This document shows positions 37,629-48,777 of a stretch of DNA of 64,000 nt, piece after piece. The translations under genes were made by a program, and so were the position numbers. The notes below the pieces were generated by a model. That model ran no database searches and was not told the DNA's origin. It was given only the letters and a program-made list of their open reading frames with translations. Every line of letters starts with the position of its first letter. Position 1 is the stretch's first letter. The DNA is from Stutzerimonas stutzeri (lineage in GTDB: Bacteria > Pseudomonadota > Gammaproteobacteria > Enterobacterales > Pasteurellaceae), in NCBI GenBank assembly GCA_901420285.1, contig CABDVE010000001.1:806001-870000 (forward strand), given 5' to 3'.

Positions 37629-39413
37629 CTAAATTTCATTGAGCGTCCAACTGCCGTCGACAAAAATTTGCAGTTGTTGACGGTGATAGCGTTTTAATGT
37701 GGAACGATGTCCTACGCTGATGAGGGTCATATTCGGTAGCTCCGATTTTAATAGGCGATACATGGCGTCTTCCAAACCTTCATCCATACTGGCTGTTGCT
37801 TCGTCCAAAAAGGCGACTTTGGGTTTATGCAGCAACAGACGGCCGAACGCCAAGCGTTGTTGTTCGCCGAGAGAAAGAATGCGCGTCCAGTCTTGTTCTT
37901 GTTCCAAGCGTTCGATTAAATGCCCAAGTTGAACTTTGCGCAAAATCTCTTCCGCCAAGGGGCGGTCGATGTCCGCTGAATTTTTCGGATAGGCCAATGC
38001 GGTGCTCAAATCACCCTGCGGCAAATAGTTTTTCTGCGCAAGGAAAAGTTGCGAATCCAGCGGGCAATATACGGTTCCCTGCGAATAAGACCAAAGCCCT
38101 GCAGCCGTACGTAATAAAGTGGTTTTGCCTACACCGGAATCGCCTTGAATCAGTAAACTTGCCCCTTGCGGCAAAGTAAGATTGACGTTATTGATTAACG
38201 TGCGACCGAATGGATTTTTAATGCTCAAGCCTTTGAAAATCACATCGTTTTCGCTGTTTCGAATATCCGTTTCCGACTCGTGATTAGCCATGTCGATGGC
38301 ATAAGTGAAGCCGGTTAAACGATCGAGTGTGGCTTTGTAGCCGGCAAAATTATCGTAACTGTTACGGAAAAAAGACAGATTGGTATGCAGTTTGCCGAAT
38401 ACCTGCAAGGTTTGCATTAAATCGCCCAGTTTGATTTGCTTTTCAAAATAGCGACCGACCTGAATTAATAATGGAAAAACTACCGAAATTTGGCTGACGA
38501 TTAAGTTGAAACCGGAAAATTTCAGCGTTCTGAACACGATACTCCACATGTTGTTAATGACCGCGCGAAATTGGCGATAAAGTTGGTTTTGTTCCACTTT
38601 TTCGCCGGCGTAAAAGGCAATGCTTTCGGCATATTCTTTAACGCGAATGAGGGAATAACGATAGTTTGCGTTAAGCCGTTCGTTAGCGAAATTCAAATGA
38701 ATTAACGGGCGACCGAGCCAGAAGGCGATTAACGTGGTAAAAATGACGTAAGCGAAGACTAAGAACACCATCATATGGGGAATTTCTACGCCAAGCACCA
38801 GCATCGGTCCCGCCAAGCCCCACAATAAAATAGTGTAGGAAATCATTGATGTGACCGCATCAATTACGCCGGTGCTTAGGGAAAGCGTGGTTTTTACGTA
38901 AGATTGAACGTCTTGTTGAATACGTTGATCGGGGTTATCCAGATTGGCGGATAAATATTGCGTTTTGTAATAGGCGCGGTTTGTCATCCATTTATTGGTT
39001 AATTCATCATTAAGCCAAGCGATCCAGCTGATGATAAAGCGTTGTTCGATGTAATAACTTGCTAATGAGGTGGATACCGCACAGGCTGCGATGACGCAAA
39101 ATAACCCCATTTGTTGCCAAAATACCGCTTGGTTAAATTCTTGCAGCGAAGTGTACATATTGTTGTACCATTCCGAATACACCAAGCTAATGCGCACGCT
39201 CACCAAGGTCAGCGCCACGATTAGTAAGAAAAACAACAATGGTTTAACGCTTCGTTTCGGTGATAGATAACCGCCGGCGAATTGCCAAAATTGTTTGCCC
39301 CAACGGCTAAAACGTACTAATAAAAAAATACCGAAGCTAAAGATCAATGTGGTAATCGCTAAGGTTTGTAGCACCCAAAGGAGAGAAGTTATCGCTTCTT
39401 GTCCGTAATCCAT
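37629..39413 (-). CDS. YddA/SbmA-type ABC exporter or importer
   Basis: A 594-residue half-transporter with an N-terminal SbmA/BacA-like membrane domain (about six helices, residues 1-330) fused to a C-terminal ATPase. The membrane domain shows VYSEWYNNMYTSLQ, IEQRFIISWIAWLNDELTNKWM, NPDQRIQQDV and the EAA-like AGEKVEQNQLYRQF. The ATPase has Walker A GDSGVGKTTL (about 421-430), the signature LSLGEQQRLAFGRLL and Walker B VAFLDEATASMD. E. coli YddA and a Haemophilus protein next to mreB share this build. Relatives move peptides, bleomycin or cobalamin; the substrate here is unknown. STALAYP (37996-38005) is encoded on a repeat copy. Confidence 0.8.
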   Translation of the reverse strand: MDYGQEAITSLLWVLQTLAITTLIFSFGIFLLVRFSRWGKQFWQFAGGYLSPKRSVKPLLFFLLIVALTLVSVRISLVYSEWYNNMYTSLQEFNQAVFWQQMGLFCVIAACAVSTSLASYYIEQRFIISWIAWLNDELTNKWMTNRAYYKTQYLSANLDNPDQRIQQDVQSYVKTTLSLSTGVIDAVTSMISYTILLWGLAGPMLVLGVEIPHMMVFLVFAYVIFTTLIAFWLGRPLIHLNFANERLNANYRYSLIRVKEYAESIAFYAGEKVEQNQLYRQFRAVINNMWSIVFRTLKFSGFNLIVSQISVVFPLLIQVGRYFEKQIKLGDLMQTLQVFGKLHTNLSFFRNSYDNFAGYKATLDRLTGFTYAIDMANHESETDIRNSENDVIFKGLSIKNPFGRTLINNVNLTLPQGASLLIQGDSGVGKTTLLRTAAGLWSYSQGTVYCPLDSQLFLAQKNYLPQGDLSTALAYPKNSADIDRPLAEEILRKVQLGHLIERLEQEQDWTRILSLGEQQRLAFGRLLLHKPKVAFLDEATASMDEGLEDAMYRLLKSELPNMTLISVGHRSTLKRYHRQQLQIFVDGSWTLNEI

Positions 39414-39593
39414 AAATTTATCCGTAAAACAAAAAATGCCGCCACAAAAACAACCTATTAAACTTGTCCTGCCATAGCAGCGAAGTCGTTAAGCAATGCG
39501 GCCTAATTTTAGGCGGTGATTATGATTAAGCAAGAAAAAATGTGATGAAGTTATCATTTTTTCTGTTTCCTTCAGGTTTTAAAAAATCAACTT

Positions 39594-39601
39594 GTTATAA
39601 T
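39594..39601 (+). promoter_or_regulatory. -10 element of the YidE-like gene
   Basis: TGTTATAAT (39593-39601) is an extended -10 consensus about 35 bases before the start codon, in the divergent gap 39414-39636. I see no repressor site in the gap. Confidence 0.5.
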
Positions 39602-39636
39602 TTCGCCTAGTTAAATTTAGTTATAAAGAGGTTACT

Positions 39637-41292
39637 ATGAGTGATATTGCAATCACCATTAGTCTTCTTGCCCTCGTTGCCGTGATAGGTTTATGGATTG
39701 GACATTGGAAGATTAAAGGGGTGGGCTTAGGCATCGGTGGGGTGTTGTTCGGCGGTATTATTGTTGCCCATTTTACCAACCAATACGGAATTGCTCTTGA
39801 TTCTCACACACTACATTTTATTCAAGAATTCGGTTTAATTTTGTTCGTTTATACCATTGGGATTCAAGTTGGCCCCGGATTTTTTGCCTCTTTGCGAAAA
39901 TCGGGCTTAAAGCTCAACGGGTTAGCAATTTTAATCGTGGTATTGGGGTCAGTTTCCGTTGTCGTACTCACCAAAGCCATTGGCGTGCCGCTGGACATCG
40001 CTTTGGGGATTTATTCCGGTGCGATTACCAATACGCCTTCGCTCGGTGCTGGACAACAAATTTTAACGGAACTCGGTTTAAGCCATGCCACGTCAACCAT
40101 GGGGATGGCTTACGCGATGGCTTATCCTTTCGGGATTTGCGGAATTTTACTGGTTATGTGGTTGATCCGCTTGTTTTTTAACATCAAAATTGACGAGGAA
40201 GCTAATCGCTTTAATCAAGAAAGCGGTTATGACAAAGAAAGTTTGCATACTATTTCCGTGAAAGTGACCAACTATAATTTAGACGGTTTAGGCTTGCTTG
40301 AAATTCCCGGTTTTGAGGAAGAGGATGTCGTATGTTCCCGCTTAAAGCGTGGCGAAAATGTCATCGTGCCGAAAGCGGATACAGAAATTCATCTGGATGA
40401 CGTGCTTCATTTGGTAGGCGATGATCATGCATTAAGAAAAATGCGACTTGTTATCGGTGAAGAAGTGGATATGCCGGTACTTTCCGCCAGCGGGGAAATT
40501 CGAGCTGAACGCGTGGTGGTGACTAACGAAAAGGTACTGGGCAAGAAAATTCGTGCTCTTAACGTACATTCCAAATATGGCGTGGTGATTTCCCGTTTAA
40601 ATCGGGCCGGCGTAGAACTGGTTCCAAGCGGCGATACCTCTTTGCAGTTCGGCGATGTGTTGCATATGGTCGGCCGCACCGATGTATTGAATCAAGCCAT
40701 TTCGGTGATAGGGAATGCACAACAAAAACTCCTGCAAGTACAAATGTTACCGGTGTTTATCGGGATTGGCTTGGGGGTATTATTCGGTTCTATTCCGTTT
40801 TATATTCCCGGTTTTCCTGTTGCCCTAAAACTCGGTTTAGCTGGTGGACCGCTAGTCGTTGCGCTTATTCTTGCCCGAATCGGTAGCATCGGTAAACTTT
40901 ACTGGTTTATGCCACCAAGTGCGAACTTGGCATTACGTGAAATCGGCATCGTGCTTTTCTTGGCGATAGTCGGATTAAAATCGGGTGGTAATTTTATCGA
41001 TACGTTAGTGAACGGTTCCGGTCTTGAGTGGATGGGCTACGGTATTTTCATCACCTTTGTTCCGTTAATGATTGTCGGTGTTATTGCCCGTCTTTACGCC
41101 AAATTGAACTATTTAAGCATCTGCGGCTTACTTGCCGGTTCTATGACCGATCCTCCCGCGCTCGCTTTCGCCAATGAAATGAAAGAAGACAACGGCGCTG
41201 CTTCGCTTTCATATGCAACGGTTTACCCTCTCGTCATGTTCTTGCGAATTATTTCGCCGCAATTGTTAGCGGTGCTGCTTTGGGTCGCATAA
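39637..41292 (+). CDS. YidE-type putative transporter
   Basis: A 551-residue inner-membrane protein of the AspT/YidE duplication family. Two membrane halves of about five helices each (1-180 and about 370-551) contain the repeated signatures [13 protein letters not shown] / [14 protein letters not shown] and [14 protein letters not shown] / [15 protein letters not shown]. Between them lie two RCK_C (TrkA-C) regulatory domains (about 205-375; [19 protein letters not shown] and [19 protein letters not shown]). A homologue sits in the same place beside mreB in Haemophilus. AspT exchanges aspartate and alanine, but the substrate of YidE proteins is not known. Its ribosome site is aagagg. Confidence 0.85.
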   Translation: MSDIAITISLLALVAVIGLWIGHWKIKGVGLGIGGVLFGGIIVAHFTNQYGIALDSHTLHFIQEFGLILFVYTIGIQVGPGFFASLRKSGLKLNGLAILIVVLGSVSVVVLTKAIGVPLDIALGIYSGAITNTPSLGAGQQILTELGLSHATSTMGMAYAMAYPFGICGILLVMWLIRLFFNIKIDEEANRFNQESGYDKESLHTISVKVTNYNLDGLGLLEIPGFEEEDVVCSRLKRGENVIVPKADTEIHLDDVLHLVGDDHALRKMRLVIGEEVDMPVLSASGEIRAERVVVTNEKVLGKKIRALNVHSKYGVVISRLNRAGVELVPSGDTSLQFGDVLHMVGRTDVLNQAISVIGNAQQKLLQVQMLPVFIGIGLGVLFGSIPFYIPGFPVALKLGLAGGPLVVALILARIGSIGKLYWFMPPSANLALREIGIVLFLAIVGLKSGGNFIDTLVNGSGLEWMGYGIFITFVPLMIVGVIARLYAKLNYLSICGLLAGSMTDPPALAFANEMKEDNGAASLSYATVYPLVMFLRIISPQLLAVLLWVA

Positions 41293-41318
41293 AAAATTCC
41301 GCATCGCTCATACGATTA

Positions 41319-41368
41319 AAGTGCGGTCAAATTTTACGGAAAACGCCACAAAAAATTTGACCGCACTT
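41319..41368. terminator. USS inverted repeat after the YidE-like gene
   Basis: Two uptake signals AAGTGCGGT with their AT-rich 3' flank (aagtgcggtcaaatttt and complement) form a 17-bp stem around a 16-base loop. This is the usual Haemophilus-type USS terminator and includes the extended consensus. Confidence 0.8.
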
Positions 41369-41410
41369 CGCTTTATCAGTATCTTAGCCGGGTTTTATTT
41401 ATCCGATTGA

Positions 41411-42070
<660 letters not shown>

Positions 42071-42086
42071 AAACGTCTCTGATATC

Positions 42087-42121
42087 GACCGCGCTTTTTC
42101 CGGAGAGCGCGGTCAATTTTT
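42087..42121 (+). terminator. Terminator of adk
   Basis: The 9-bp stem gaccgcgct / agcgcggtc is followed by AATTTTT. It lies 17 bases after the stop. Confidence 0.85.
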
Positions 42122-42165
42122 CTGTTCGATTTATTATCGCGATTTTATGTTGCTCGGAAGATAGT

Positions 42166-44184
42166 ATGACTAAAAGAAAAAAAATCACCTTAACTCTCGC
42201 CGCCTTGATTGCGTTTGTCGGCATGGGCGCACAGTTTTATACCAACTATAAAGTAGATCAGCTGTTGCAGAATTTCCCGTATTCTTTAGATAATCAGGCA
42301 ATATTAAATGTAACGGAAAGTAACAAAAATTTTTTAAGTCGCGAGCTCACGTTCAGTGTGCAAGATAGCGATGGTGTGGCGAGCGATATCATTTCCGCCA
42401 AACTTACCGCGCTGCCTTTTTTTATTACGGCCGAATCTAAATTATCGGATCAGTTCGTTCGTCGGCTTAACAAAAGCTTAAATATTGCGTTGGATAAAAA
42501 CACGATTAACAGTAAATTTTCTCCGGTAGGTGATTATTTACAGTCGGATATTTCAATGGAATTTCGTGATTTTGCCAATAAACCGCAGCAAATGACGATG
42601 TCGTTAAATTTTCTTAACGATAATGAAATCGAGCTGAAAACCCGTTTAAGCGGGTTCAATTATGATAAAGAAAGCCGAGTAGAAAAAATTGAAGGCCGGG
42701 TTCGACTCATGCCGGTTAGTAGCCGACAATATGACTTGGTCGATGCGGAATTTATGGCAGAAAATGCTGAGCTTGTGTTGTTAAATGGTGAAAATACGCG
42801 TCTTCAACTTAAAAATGCCACTTATGTTTTTAGTCGCAAAAATGATGAGAATAATCAGGCTAAACGTAATCTTAATACCAAATTTAGCAGCGATATTTTA
42901 CGAATTTCCAATAAAAACCGTATTACCGAAGAAAGCCAAACTACGTTTGGCGGATTAAATCTCACTGTTAACCAGTATGGTGTGGCAAGTTCGATCAATT
43001 TTTACGATGAATTTAAAAAGCTTGAACTAAAAAATCAAAACCTAAAAGCCGGAATCAACTGGCTTGTGATCTTATTGACGCAAAACGATTCCTTCGATAG
43101 CAAACTTTCCGTACTTTCGGTAAACGCACCGAAAAATCAGCAACCATATTTCAATCTGCAAAATGGCGAGGTGATAGTCAAATTGGATAATCGCGATCTC
43201 ACCAACGCAAATTTAGATTTTTCCCTGAAGGTGGAAAGCGTAAAACAAATGCAAGAAGGCGAAGGTTTGAAATGGAAGGCGAGTGGCGGATATTTTTCAG
43301 GGAAATTGAATGCTTATAATTTGAGCAATGAACTTGCTTTGATTCCATTCTTTTTAGATGCTTTATCCGTTGAAACGCCTCCGACGAAAGATAATAAAGA
43401 ATTATTGAAGTTGAAAGAAAAATGGGCGAGGGAATTTCACGGTAGCACAGAATTCAGTGCTGCGTTACAAGCATTTAACGATGCCAATGCGGTGCTGGAT
43501 CTGGAGGACGTTCAATTTCATTTGCAAAGTGAAGCGTTGGAAAATGAGCAATATAATGGAAATATTCATGTAAATGCGAAAAGACTTGCACTGCCTTCTG
43601 AGGGCATGCAATTCGAAGAGGCTGCGGTTTCATTGCCGGTGCGACTACCGCATTATAAAACCTATCTTCAAAGTGCATTTTGCCGGAATCTCTTCAAGTC
43701 GCTCTGTGAGGTTTATTTAACTCAAGAAACGCGCAATCAATACGATGAAAACCAATTGAAAGCACCAGACTTAAGCGTAGATGGCGCCACATTAACCGCC
43801 TTGCTCAATACTTACCCTGAAACCAAAGCCTATCCGATTAAATTAAACGCTGACGGTGTGCTAAACAAAGCATTGGAGGAAAAACAAGAGGTGGATATTC
43901 ACAACTTCTTGTTCAATCATATTGAGGGCTCTCTCAACCTTGCCGTTAATAAGGCGTTAATCGACGGCGCCGATGAAAAGACTGATACCATTAAAGCGCA
44001 AAGCCCATTTTGGCAATTATTCCGAGAAAGTGTGAAACCGCAAGGTGAATTATCGCAAGCCTTTGTGGTGGACAACGAGAATTATGTGTTGAAACTTGAA
44101 AAAAATGAAAATGACTATTTCATTAACGGCAAACCTTTGCAAGAGCTTGAAAATGAAGTTGAACAAGATCATGTCGATGATTAA
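42166..44184 (+). CDS. Large membrane-anchored periplasmic protein of unknown function
   Basis: I do not recognise this 672-residue protein with certainty. It has one N-terminal membrane helix (ITLTLAALIAFVGMGAQFY, residues 7-25) and a long hydrophilic, strand-rich body with many Leu/Asn/Lys repeats but no metal-binding or catalytic motif that I can see. The organisation resembles the YdgA/DUF945 family and, more loosely, AsmA/TamB-type lipid-transfer proteins. YdgA is shorter (about 500 residues). Two cysteines near residues 505-512 (SAFCRNLFKSLCEV) could form a disulfide. NAVLDL is encoded on a repeat copy (43486-43495). It follows adk behind a terminator and ends at repeat hairpin 6. Confidence 0.55.
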   Translation: MTKRKKITLTLAALIAFVGMGAQFYTNYKVDQLLQNFPYSLDNQAILNVTESNKNFLSRELTFSVQDSDGVASDIISAKLTALPFFITAESKLSDQFVRRLNKSLNIALDKNTINSKFSPVGDYLQSDISMEFRDFANKPQQMTMSLNFLNDNEIELKTRLSGFNYDKESRVEKIEGRVRLMPVSSRQYDLVDAEFMAENAELVLLNGENTRLQLKNATYVFSRKNDENNQAKRNLNTKFSSDILRISNKNRITEESQTTFGGLNLTVNQYGVASSINFYDEFKKLELKNQNLKAGINWLVILLTQNDSFDSKLSVLSVNAPKNQQPYFNLQNGEVIVKLDNRDLTNANLDFSLKVESVKQMQEGEGLKWKASGGYFSGKLNAYNLSNELALIPFFLDALSVETPPTKDNKELLKLKEKWAREFHGSTEFSAALQAFNDANAVLDLEDVQFHLQSEALENEQYNGNIHVNAKRLALPSEGMQFEEAAVSLPVRLPHYKTYLQSAFCRNLFKSLCEVYLTQETRNQYDENQLKAPDLSVDGATLTALLNTYPETKAYPIKLNADGVLNKALEEKQEVDIHNFLFNHIEGSLNLAVNKALIDGADEKTDTIKAQSPFWQLFRESVKPQGELSQAFVVDNENYVLKLEKNENDYFINGKPLQELENEVEQDHVDD

Positions 44185-44253
44185 CGCAAGCAACCCGATT
44201 TTTAGCAATTTATCCGAATGACGTAGCTATCGCAAAGCCGGAATTAAGGTCAT

Positions 44254-44298
44254 AAAACAGCACCGCATTGAAACTTCTTCCAATGCGGTGCTGTTTTT
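44254..44298. terminator. Repeat hairpin 6 before plsB
   Basis: Arms aaaacagcaccgcattg (44254-44270) and its complement (44281-44297) form a 17-bp stem with loop aaacttcttc and flanking A/T tracts. It lies between converging genes and can terminate both. Here the flank reads acag instead of atag, and the partner arm carries the matching change, so pairing is kept. Confidence 0.87.
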
Positions 44299-44331
44299 GT
44301 TTGTCAGTTTTTTGTATTTTATTGTGACAAA

Positions 44332-46761
44332 TTATTCCGGATTTTCCGTTTTTTCCATTGTGCCGCGAATGGTGAGGCTGATTTCGGAAGAAATGAGATG
44401 ATCAAGAATTGAGGCGAGCGTGTTTAAATGCTCGAGGTGGCCGTTACCTTGTTCATCGAAGTAACCTTCGTCTTTCAAATTCGCGATGAAGGTCGAGAAC
44501 ACCGCTTTATCGAAAAATTCCGGTGCGTTAATGCCATGCAACACGGAAAGACGTTGCGCCACCAATTGGCTTTCTTTTTCCAATAGGCCGCGAGAAATTT
44601 GCGGTTCTCTTTGCAAAATGCTTACGGTAATGTAGTAACGTTGCAAAATTTCACGCACACCGGCGGACCAGAGCTGCAAGATGCGCACTTTCGGTCGATT
44701 GATTGAAAGCAGGTTTTCGCTGGAATGAATCACTTCTTGGCGGGTAAATTCATCAATAATTTTGCTGATTTGTGCTTTTAGTTCATCTCGATTGAAATGT
44801 AAGAACAATTCGCCTTGCAAGAACGGATAAATTTTGCTCACAGCATCCAACAATAAATCTTTTTGAATCGCTTCATAATGCAATACGATGCTTGCCACTA
44901 AAGACGGCAATACGAAAGCGTGTTGAATGTTATTACGGTAATAAGTCATCAATACGGCAGAAGCGCGTTCCAAGCGAACAATTTCGCCGAAATTATCTTT
45001 TTCTACCAGCACGCCGACTCGATCCAGACTTAATACATGTCCTAACATGGCTTTTGGCGTATCAGTTGGACTCAGCATATCTTCGGAATAAGGCGCATTT
45101 CGCAACATTTGTTGGTAACTGCCGAGTTGCTCAAGCAATTGTTCGCGAGAAAGCGCACGCTGGCGGGAAGAAAGTAATGCGGTGCCGACAAGATTCATCG
45201 CATTGACGGCAGCGGCTTTGTTGATGTTTATCATCACTTGGTTGGATACCGCATCTACCGCTTGATTAAACCATTGTGGCTTCTCTTCATGATGTTGCTC
45301 TTTCCATTCCGGGAAATGCTGATTAAGGTAATTGGATAAAGTAATCGGCTCACCGAAATTAACGAATCCTTGACCTAAATTGCGTAATTTTTTGATCACG
45401 CGAATCACTAAACCGGCGTTTTCTTTTTCTTTCGCCGCACCACGTAATTCTTTCGCGTAGGTATCTACTTCCAATACATGTTCATAGCCTACATACACCG
45501 GCACCACGGAAATCGGACGAGTTTGGTTATGTTGCAATGCTTGTAAGGTCATCGACATCATTCCGGTTTTGGGTGCAAGCAAACGACCGGTGCGCGAACG
45601 ACCGCCTTCGATAAAATACTCGACGGAATAACCGCGATGGAAAAGTTCTGCCAAATATTCGCGGAAAATCGCTGAATAAAGACGATTCCCTTTAAACGTA
45701 CGGCGAATAAAAAACGCGCCCCAGCTACGGAAAAGTCGTCCCACCGGCCAGAAATTTAAGTTGATCCCCGCGGCAATGTGCGGCGGCACCAAGCCTTGAT
45801 GATAAAGCACATAGGAAAGTAATAAATAGTCGATGTGGCTGCGATGACAAGGTACATAGACGATTTCATGCCCTTCGAGTGCCAATTTACGCACGCGATC
45901 GGCATTTTGTACGTTAATGCCGGAATACAGTTTATTCCATAACCAACGCAAAAAGCGATCTGCCGCGCGCAAGCTGGAATGACTCACGTCTGCGGCAATT
46001 TCATCCAAAATTTTATAGGCTTCTTTTTCCGCTTTTTCGCGGCTGATATTTTTGCTTTTCGCTTCGTCATCAATTGCGGCACGAATCGCGGTGGATTGTA
46101 ACAATTTGTTAAACATTGCCTCGCGATTCGGCAAACGCGGGCCGGTGGCGGAAATACGTTGGCGTGCAAAGTGCATTTTTGCCACCCGCGCTAATTTTTG
46201 TGCCATTTTTTCATCGGCACCGTGTTCGTTCGCCATATAACGTAAAGAAACCGCTTGGGAAAAACACACGAAAGTATCGCGCCCGAACCAAATGGCGGCG
46301 AAGGTTTTTTGCATGCCGTTTAATAAGCGCAAGTTCGGTAAACCGGCTTTATCTTCTTTGCCCGGCGAACGTCCCCAAAGTACGGAAACCGGCACCATTT
46401 GGACGTCTAAGTCGGCAAAAGTGCGGTGTAATTCCAAATATTTATTGAACGCTTGAATGGTTTCGTCTTTTGCACCTTTCGACTTGAAAAAGCGACGCCC
46501 TTCATCCAAATAGATATAACGCGGTAAGCGTGTGCCGTGAATATCATTATTTTCGGCTGGATCGGGTAATCCGACGTTCAAACAATTACGACGGAAAATG
46601 ACAAAATCCGTCTGCGAAGTATAAGGCAAAACATAAACGATGGGTTGGGAAAGGTTGAGTGCAAGTTCTTCTGCGGGATGGGACGGAATAGGGTTATTTT
46701 TGACCAAGAACGACAAAGGAAATTCTAATAATTTGCGATAGGCATTCACGATACTTGACAT
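44332..46761 (-). CDS. plsB: Glycerol-3-phosphate acyltransferase
   Basis: PlsB puts the first acyl chain on sn-glycerol-3-phosphate in phospholipid synthesis and is an inner-membrane protein. The 809-residue length fits the E. coli enzyme (807). Acyltransferase block I is [13 protein letters not shown] (HX4D, near residue 304), block II is [15 protein letters not shown], block III is [11 protein letters not shown] and block IV is [12 protein letters not shown] Haemophilus USS (46419) and a repeat copy (45176, encoding GTALLSS) both lie in this gene. It is divergent from lexA, as in enterobacteria. Confidence 0.97.
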   Translation of the reverse strand: MSSIVNAYRKLLEFPLSFLVKNNPIPSHPAEELALNLSQPIVYVLPYTSQTDFVIFRRNCLNVGLPDPAENNDIHGTRLPRYIYLDEGRRFFKSKGAKDETIQAFNKYLELHRTFADLDVQMVPVSVLWGRSPGKEDKAGLPNLRLLNGMQKTFAAIWFGRDTFVCFSQAVSLRYMANEHGADEKMAQKLARVAKMHFARQRISATGPRLPNREAMFNKLLQSTAIRAAIDDEAKSKNISREKAEKEAYKILDEIAADVSHSSLRAADRFLRWLWNKLYSGINVQNADRVRKLALEGHEIVYVPCHRSHIDYLLLSYVLYHQGLVPPHIAAGINLNFWPVGRLFRSWGAFFIRRTFKGNRLYSAIFREYLAELFHRGYSVEYFIEGGRSRTGRLLAPKTGMMSMTLQALQHNQTRPISVVPVYVGYEHVLEVDTYAKELRGAAKEKENAGLVIRVIKKLRNLGQGFVNFGEPITLSNYLNQHFPEWKEQHHEEKPQWFNQAVDAVSNQVMININKAAAVNAMNLVGTALLSSRQRALSREQLLEQLGSYQQMLRNAPYSEDMLSPTDTPKAMLGHVLSLDRVGVLVEKDNFGEIVRLERASAVLMTYYRNNIQHAFVLPSLVASIVLHYEAIQKDLLLDAVSKIYPFLQGELFLHFNRDELKAQISKIIDEFTRQEVIHSSENLLSINRPKVRILQLWSAGVREILQRYYITVSILQREPQISRGLLEKESQLVAQRLSVLHGINAPEFFDKAVFSTFIANLKDEGYFDEQGNGHLEHLNTLASILDHLISSEISLTIRGTMEKTENPE

Positions 46762-46855
46762 AATGATGTTCTCTTTTGTTATAAAAAAGTCGCCGGCATT
46801 TTAGCACATTAGACCAGTGCGCTTATAAAAATTTTTCTTCATCGATAAATAACGG

Positions 46856-46883
46856 TTGCAACCATATTTGGTCTGTATATAAT
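46856..46883 (+). promoter_or_regulatory. Promoter of lexA
   Basis: TTGCAA (46856-46861) and TATAAT (46878-46883) are 16 bases apart. LexA box 1 overlaps the -10 element and box 2 covers the start region, giving negative autoregulation. Confidence 0.7.
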
Positions 46884-46888
46884 AACAC
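46873..46888. promoter_or_regulatory. LexA box 1 of lexA
   Basis: CTGTATATAATAACAC matches CTGT-N8-ACAG with one mismatch in the last base and contains the promoter -10 element. Confidence 0.7.
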
Positions 46889-46893
46889 TGTTT

Positions 46894-46909
46894 CTGTATA
46901 AAACAACAG
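46894..46909. promoter_or_regulatory. LexA box 2 of lexA
   Basis: CTGTATAAAACAACAG matches CTGT-N8-ACAG fully. The two boxes are offset by 21 bases (two helical turns), as in E. coli lexA. Confidence 0.82.
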
Positions 46910-46917
46910 GAGTAAAC

Positions 46918-47544
46918 ATGAAACCCCTAACAAACAGGCAACAAGAAGTGCTGGATTTGCTGAAACGGCATTTGGAAACCACCGGTATGCCACCGACGCG
47001 CGCCGAAATTTCGCGCGAATTGGGCTTCAAATCACCGAATGCGGCGGAAGAGCACTTAAAAGCGCTTGCGCGTAAAGGCGCGATCGAAATTATTTCGGGT
47101 GCATCGCGTGGTATTCGCATTTTAACCGATGATAGTGCCAATGAAGCGCCCGAAGGTTTGCCTCTCATCGGTCGCGTCGCCGCCGGAGAACCGATTCTTG
47201 CTGAACAACACATCGAAGGAACCTATCGCGTGGATGCGGATATGTTCAAACCGCAAGCGGATTTCTTGCTTAAAGTGTATGGGCAATCCATGAAAAATAT
47301 CGGTATATTGGATGGCGATTTGCTAGCGGTACACAGCACTAAGGACGTGCGCAATGGACAAATCGTGGTTGCGCGCATCGAAGATGAAGTTACGGTAAAA
47401 CGTTTAGAACGCAAAGGTTCGGTGATTTATCTGCATGCCGAAAACGAAGAATTTCAACCGATTGTGGTGAATTTGGAAGAGCAACCGCATTTTGAAATCG
47501 AAGGCATTGCGGTAGGCATTATTCGTAACAATGCGTGGATGTAA
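46918..47544 (+). CDS. lexA: LexA repressor (SOS regulator)
   Basis: LexA represses DNA-damage genes and cleaves itself when RecA forms filaments. The 208-residue protein has an N-terminal winged-helix domain (1-70; [19 protein letters not shown]) and a peptidase domain. The cleavage bond Ala89-Gly90 (VAAGEP), nucleophile Ser124 (GQSMKNIGI) and base Lys161 (TVKRLERK) are all present, each shifted by five from E. coli numbering. Two LexA boxes precede it. The uvrD box at 5729 is one further target in the window. Confidence 0.97.
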   Translation: MKPLTNRQQEVLDLLKRHLETTGMPPTRAEISRELGFKSPNAAEEHLKALARKGAIEIISGASRGIRILTDDSANEAPEGLPLIGRVAAGEPILAEQHIEGTYRVDADMFKPQADFLLKVYGQSMKNIGILDGDLLAVHSTKDVRNGQIVVARIEDEVTVKRLERKGSVIYLHAENEEFQPIVVNLEEQPHFEIEGIAVGIIRNNAWM

Positions 47545-47575
47545 TTTTTAGATCGATATAACGATTTACCCAATC

Positions 47576-47614
47576 AGCACCGCATTGGGAGCAGTTCCAA
47601 TGCGGTGCTATTTT
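47576..47614. terminator. Repeat hairpin 7 after lexA
   Basis: Arms agcaccgcattgg (47576-47588) and ccaatgcggtgct (47597-47609) with loop gagcagtt are followed by ATTTT. It ends lexA transcription 31 bases after the stop. Confidence 0.85.
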
Positions 47615-47699
47615 AAGCGTTCGGCAAAACGGCCGAAATAACTTACACCTCGACCAGTTAAGCGTTATTTTTTCTATCAACCACCGACGCCTTGCTCAT

Positions 47700-47728
47700 T
47701 TGCCATTCCGGTGCTTGCTCACTATAAT
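47700..47728 (+). promoter_or_regulatory. Promoter of dapF
   Basis: TTGCCA (47700-47705) and TATAAT (47723-47728) are 17 bases apart, close to the sigma-70 ideal. The start codon is 37 bases past the -10 element. Confidence 0.7.
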
Positions 47729-47764
47729 GCCGAGCAATCATTTTTTAAGAATTAAGGACAGGAA

Positions 47765-48589
47765 ATGCAGTTTTCCAAGATGCACGGTTTAGGCAATGAT
47801 TTTGTGGTGGTGGACGCCATTACGCAAAACGTGTATTTCACGCCCGAAATCATCAAACGTCTTTCCGATCGCCACCGCGGCATCGGGTTTGATCAACTTC
47901 TGATTGTCGAACCGCCTTATGATCCCGATCTTGATTTTCATTATCGTATTTTTAACGCCGATGGTAGCGAAGTGTCCCAATGTGGTAACGGTGCGCGTTG
48001 TTTTGCCCGCTTTGTGAGACTAAAAGGTTTAATCGACAAAAAAGACATTTCGGTGAGCACGCAAAAAGGCAAAATGATTTTAACCGTGAAAGACGACGGG
48101 CAAGTTCGCGTTAATATGGGTGAACCCATTTGGGAACCGGCAAAAATTCCTTTTAGTGCCAATAAATTCGAAAAAAATTACATTTTGCGTACCGAAATCC
48201 AAACTGTCCTGTGTGGCGCAGTATCCATGGGCAACCCGCATTGCGTGGTGCAAGTGGAGGATATTCGCACGGCAAAGGTAGAGCAACTCGGGCCACTGCT
48301 GGAAAACCACGAACGTTTCCCCGAACGGGTAAATGCGGGTTTTATGCAAATTCTCAATCGCGGTCACATCAAACTGCGCGTGTACGAACGCGGTGCCGGC
48401 GAAACCCAAGCCTGCGGCAGCGGCGCTTGTGCAGCAGTGGCAGTGGGCATCATGCAAGGCTTATTGGACAGTAAAGTGCAAGTTGATTTACCGGGCGGCA
48501 GCCTTATCATTGAATGGCAAGGCGAAGGCCATCCGCTTTATATGACGGGCGACGCTGTTCATATTTACGATGGAAATATTCAACTCTAA
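47765..48589 (+). CDS. dapF: Diaminopimelate epimerase
   Basis: DapF converts LL- to meso-diaminopimelate for lysine and peptidoglycan. The 274-residue, PLP-independent racemase has both catalytic cysteines at the E. coli positions: Cys73 in QCGNGARCF and Cys217 in [22 protein letters not shown] at the N-terminus is diagnostic. Its ribosome site is aaggacagga. It has its own promoter and terminator. Confidence 0.97.
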   Translation: MQFSKMHGLGNDFVVVDAITQNVYFTPEIIKRLSDRHRGIGFDQLLIVEPPYDPDLDFHYRIFNADGSEVSQCGNGARCFARFVRLKGLIDKKDISVSTQKGKMILTVKDDGQVRVNMGEPIWEPAKIPFSANKFEKNYILRTEIQTVLCGAVSMGNPHCVVQVEDIRTAKVEQLGPLLENHERFPERVNAGFMQILNRGHIKLRVYERGAGETQACGSGACAAVAVGIMQGLLDSKVQVDLPGGSLIIEWQGEGHPLYMTGDAVHIYDGNIQL

Positions 48590-48592
48590 ACA

Positions 48593-48620
48593 AAAATGCG
48601 GTGAAAATTCACCGCATTTT
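48593..48620 (+). terminator. Terminator of dapF
   Basis: The hairpin aaaatgcggtga / tcaccgcatttt ends in TTTT directly after the stop codon. Its arm contains AAATGCGGT, a sequence intermediate between the uptake signal AAGTGCGGT and the new repeat CAATGCGGT. Confidence 0.75.
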
Positions 48621-48651
48621 AATTCCGCTCCCTAAATCATCATTAACTCCG

Positions 48652-48671
48652 GCTCCAATGCGGTGCTATTT
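48652..48671. repeat. Single repeat copy after dapF
   Basis: tccaatgcggtgctatttt is the right-hand half of the hairpin element without its partner. It includes the AT-rich flank and lies about 60 bases past the dapF stop, in the gap before dusC. Confidence 0.7.
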
Positions 48672-48777
48672 TGGATAACCAATTCATCTTTAGATTAAGG
48701 ATGCGCCAAGGCGGGCAAGTGAAATGTTTATGTTAGGCCAGCGTTGCAATCCAAATCTCAATTGCGTTTTTATCGTT

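Noticed and set aside
39541-39560. CRP-like sequence TGTGATGAAGTTATCA before the YidE-like gene
   Set aside because: The second half-site does not match TCACA at the required spacing.
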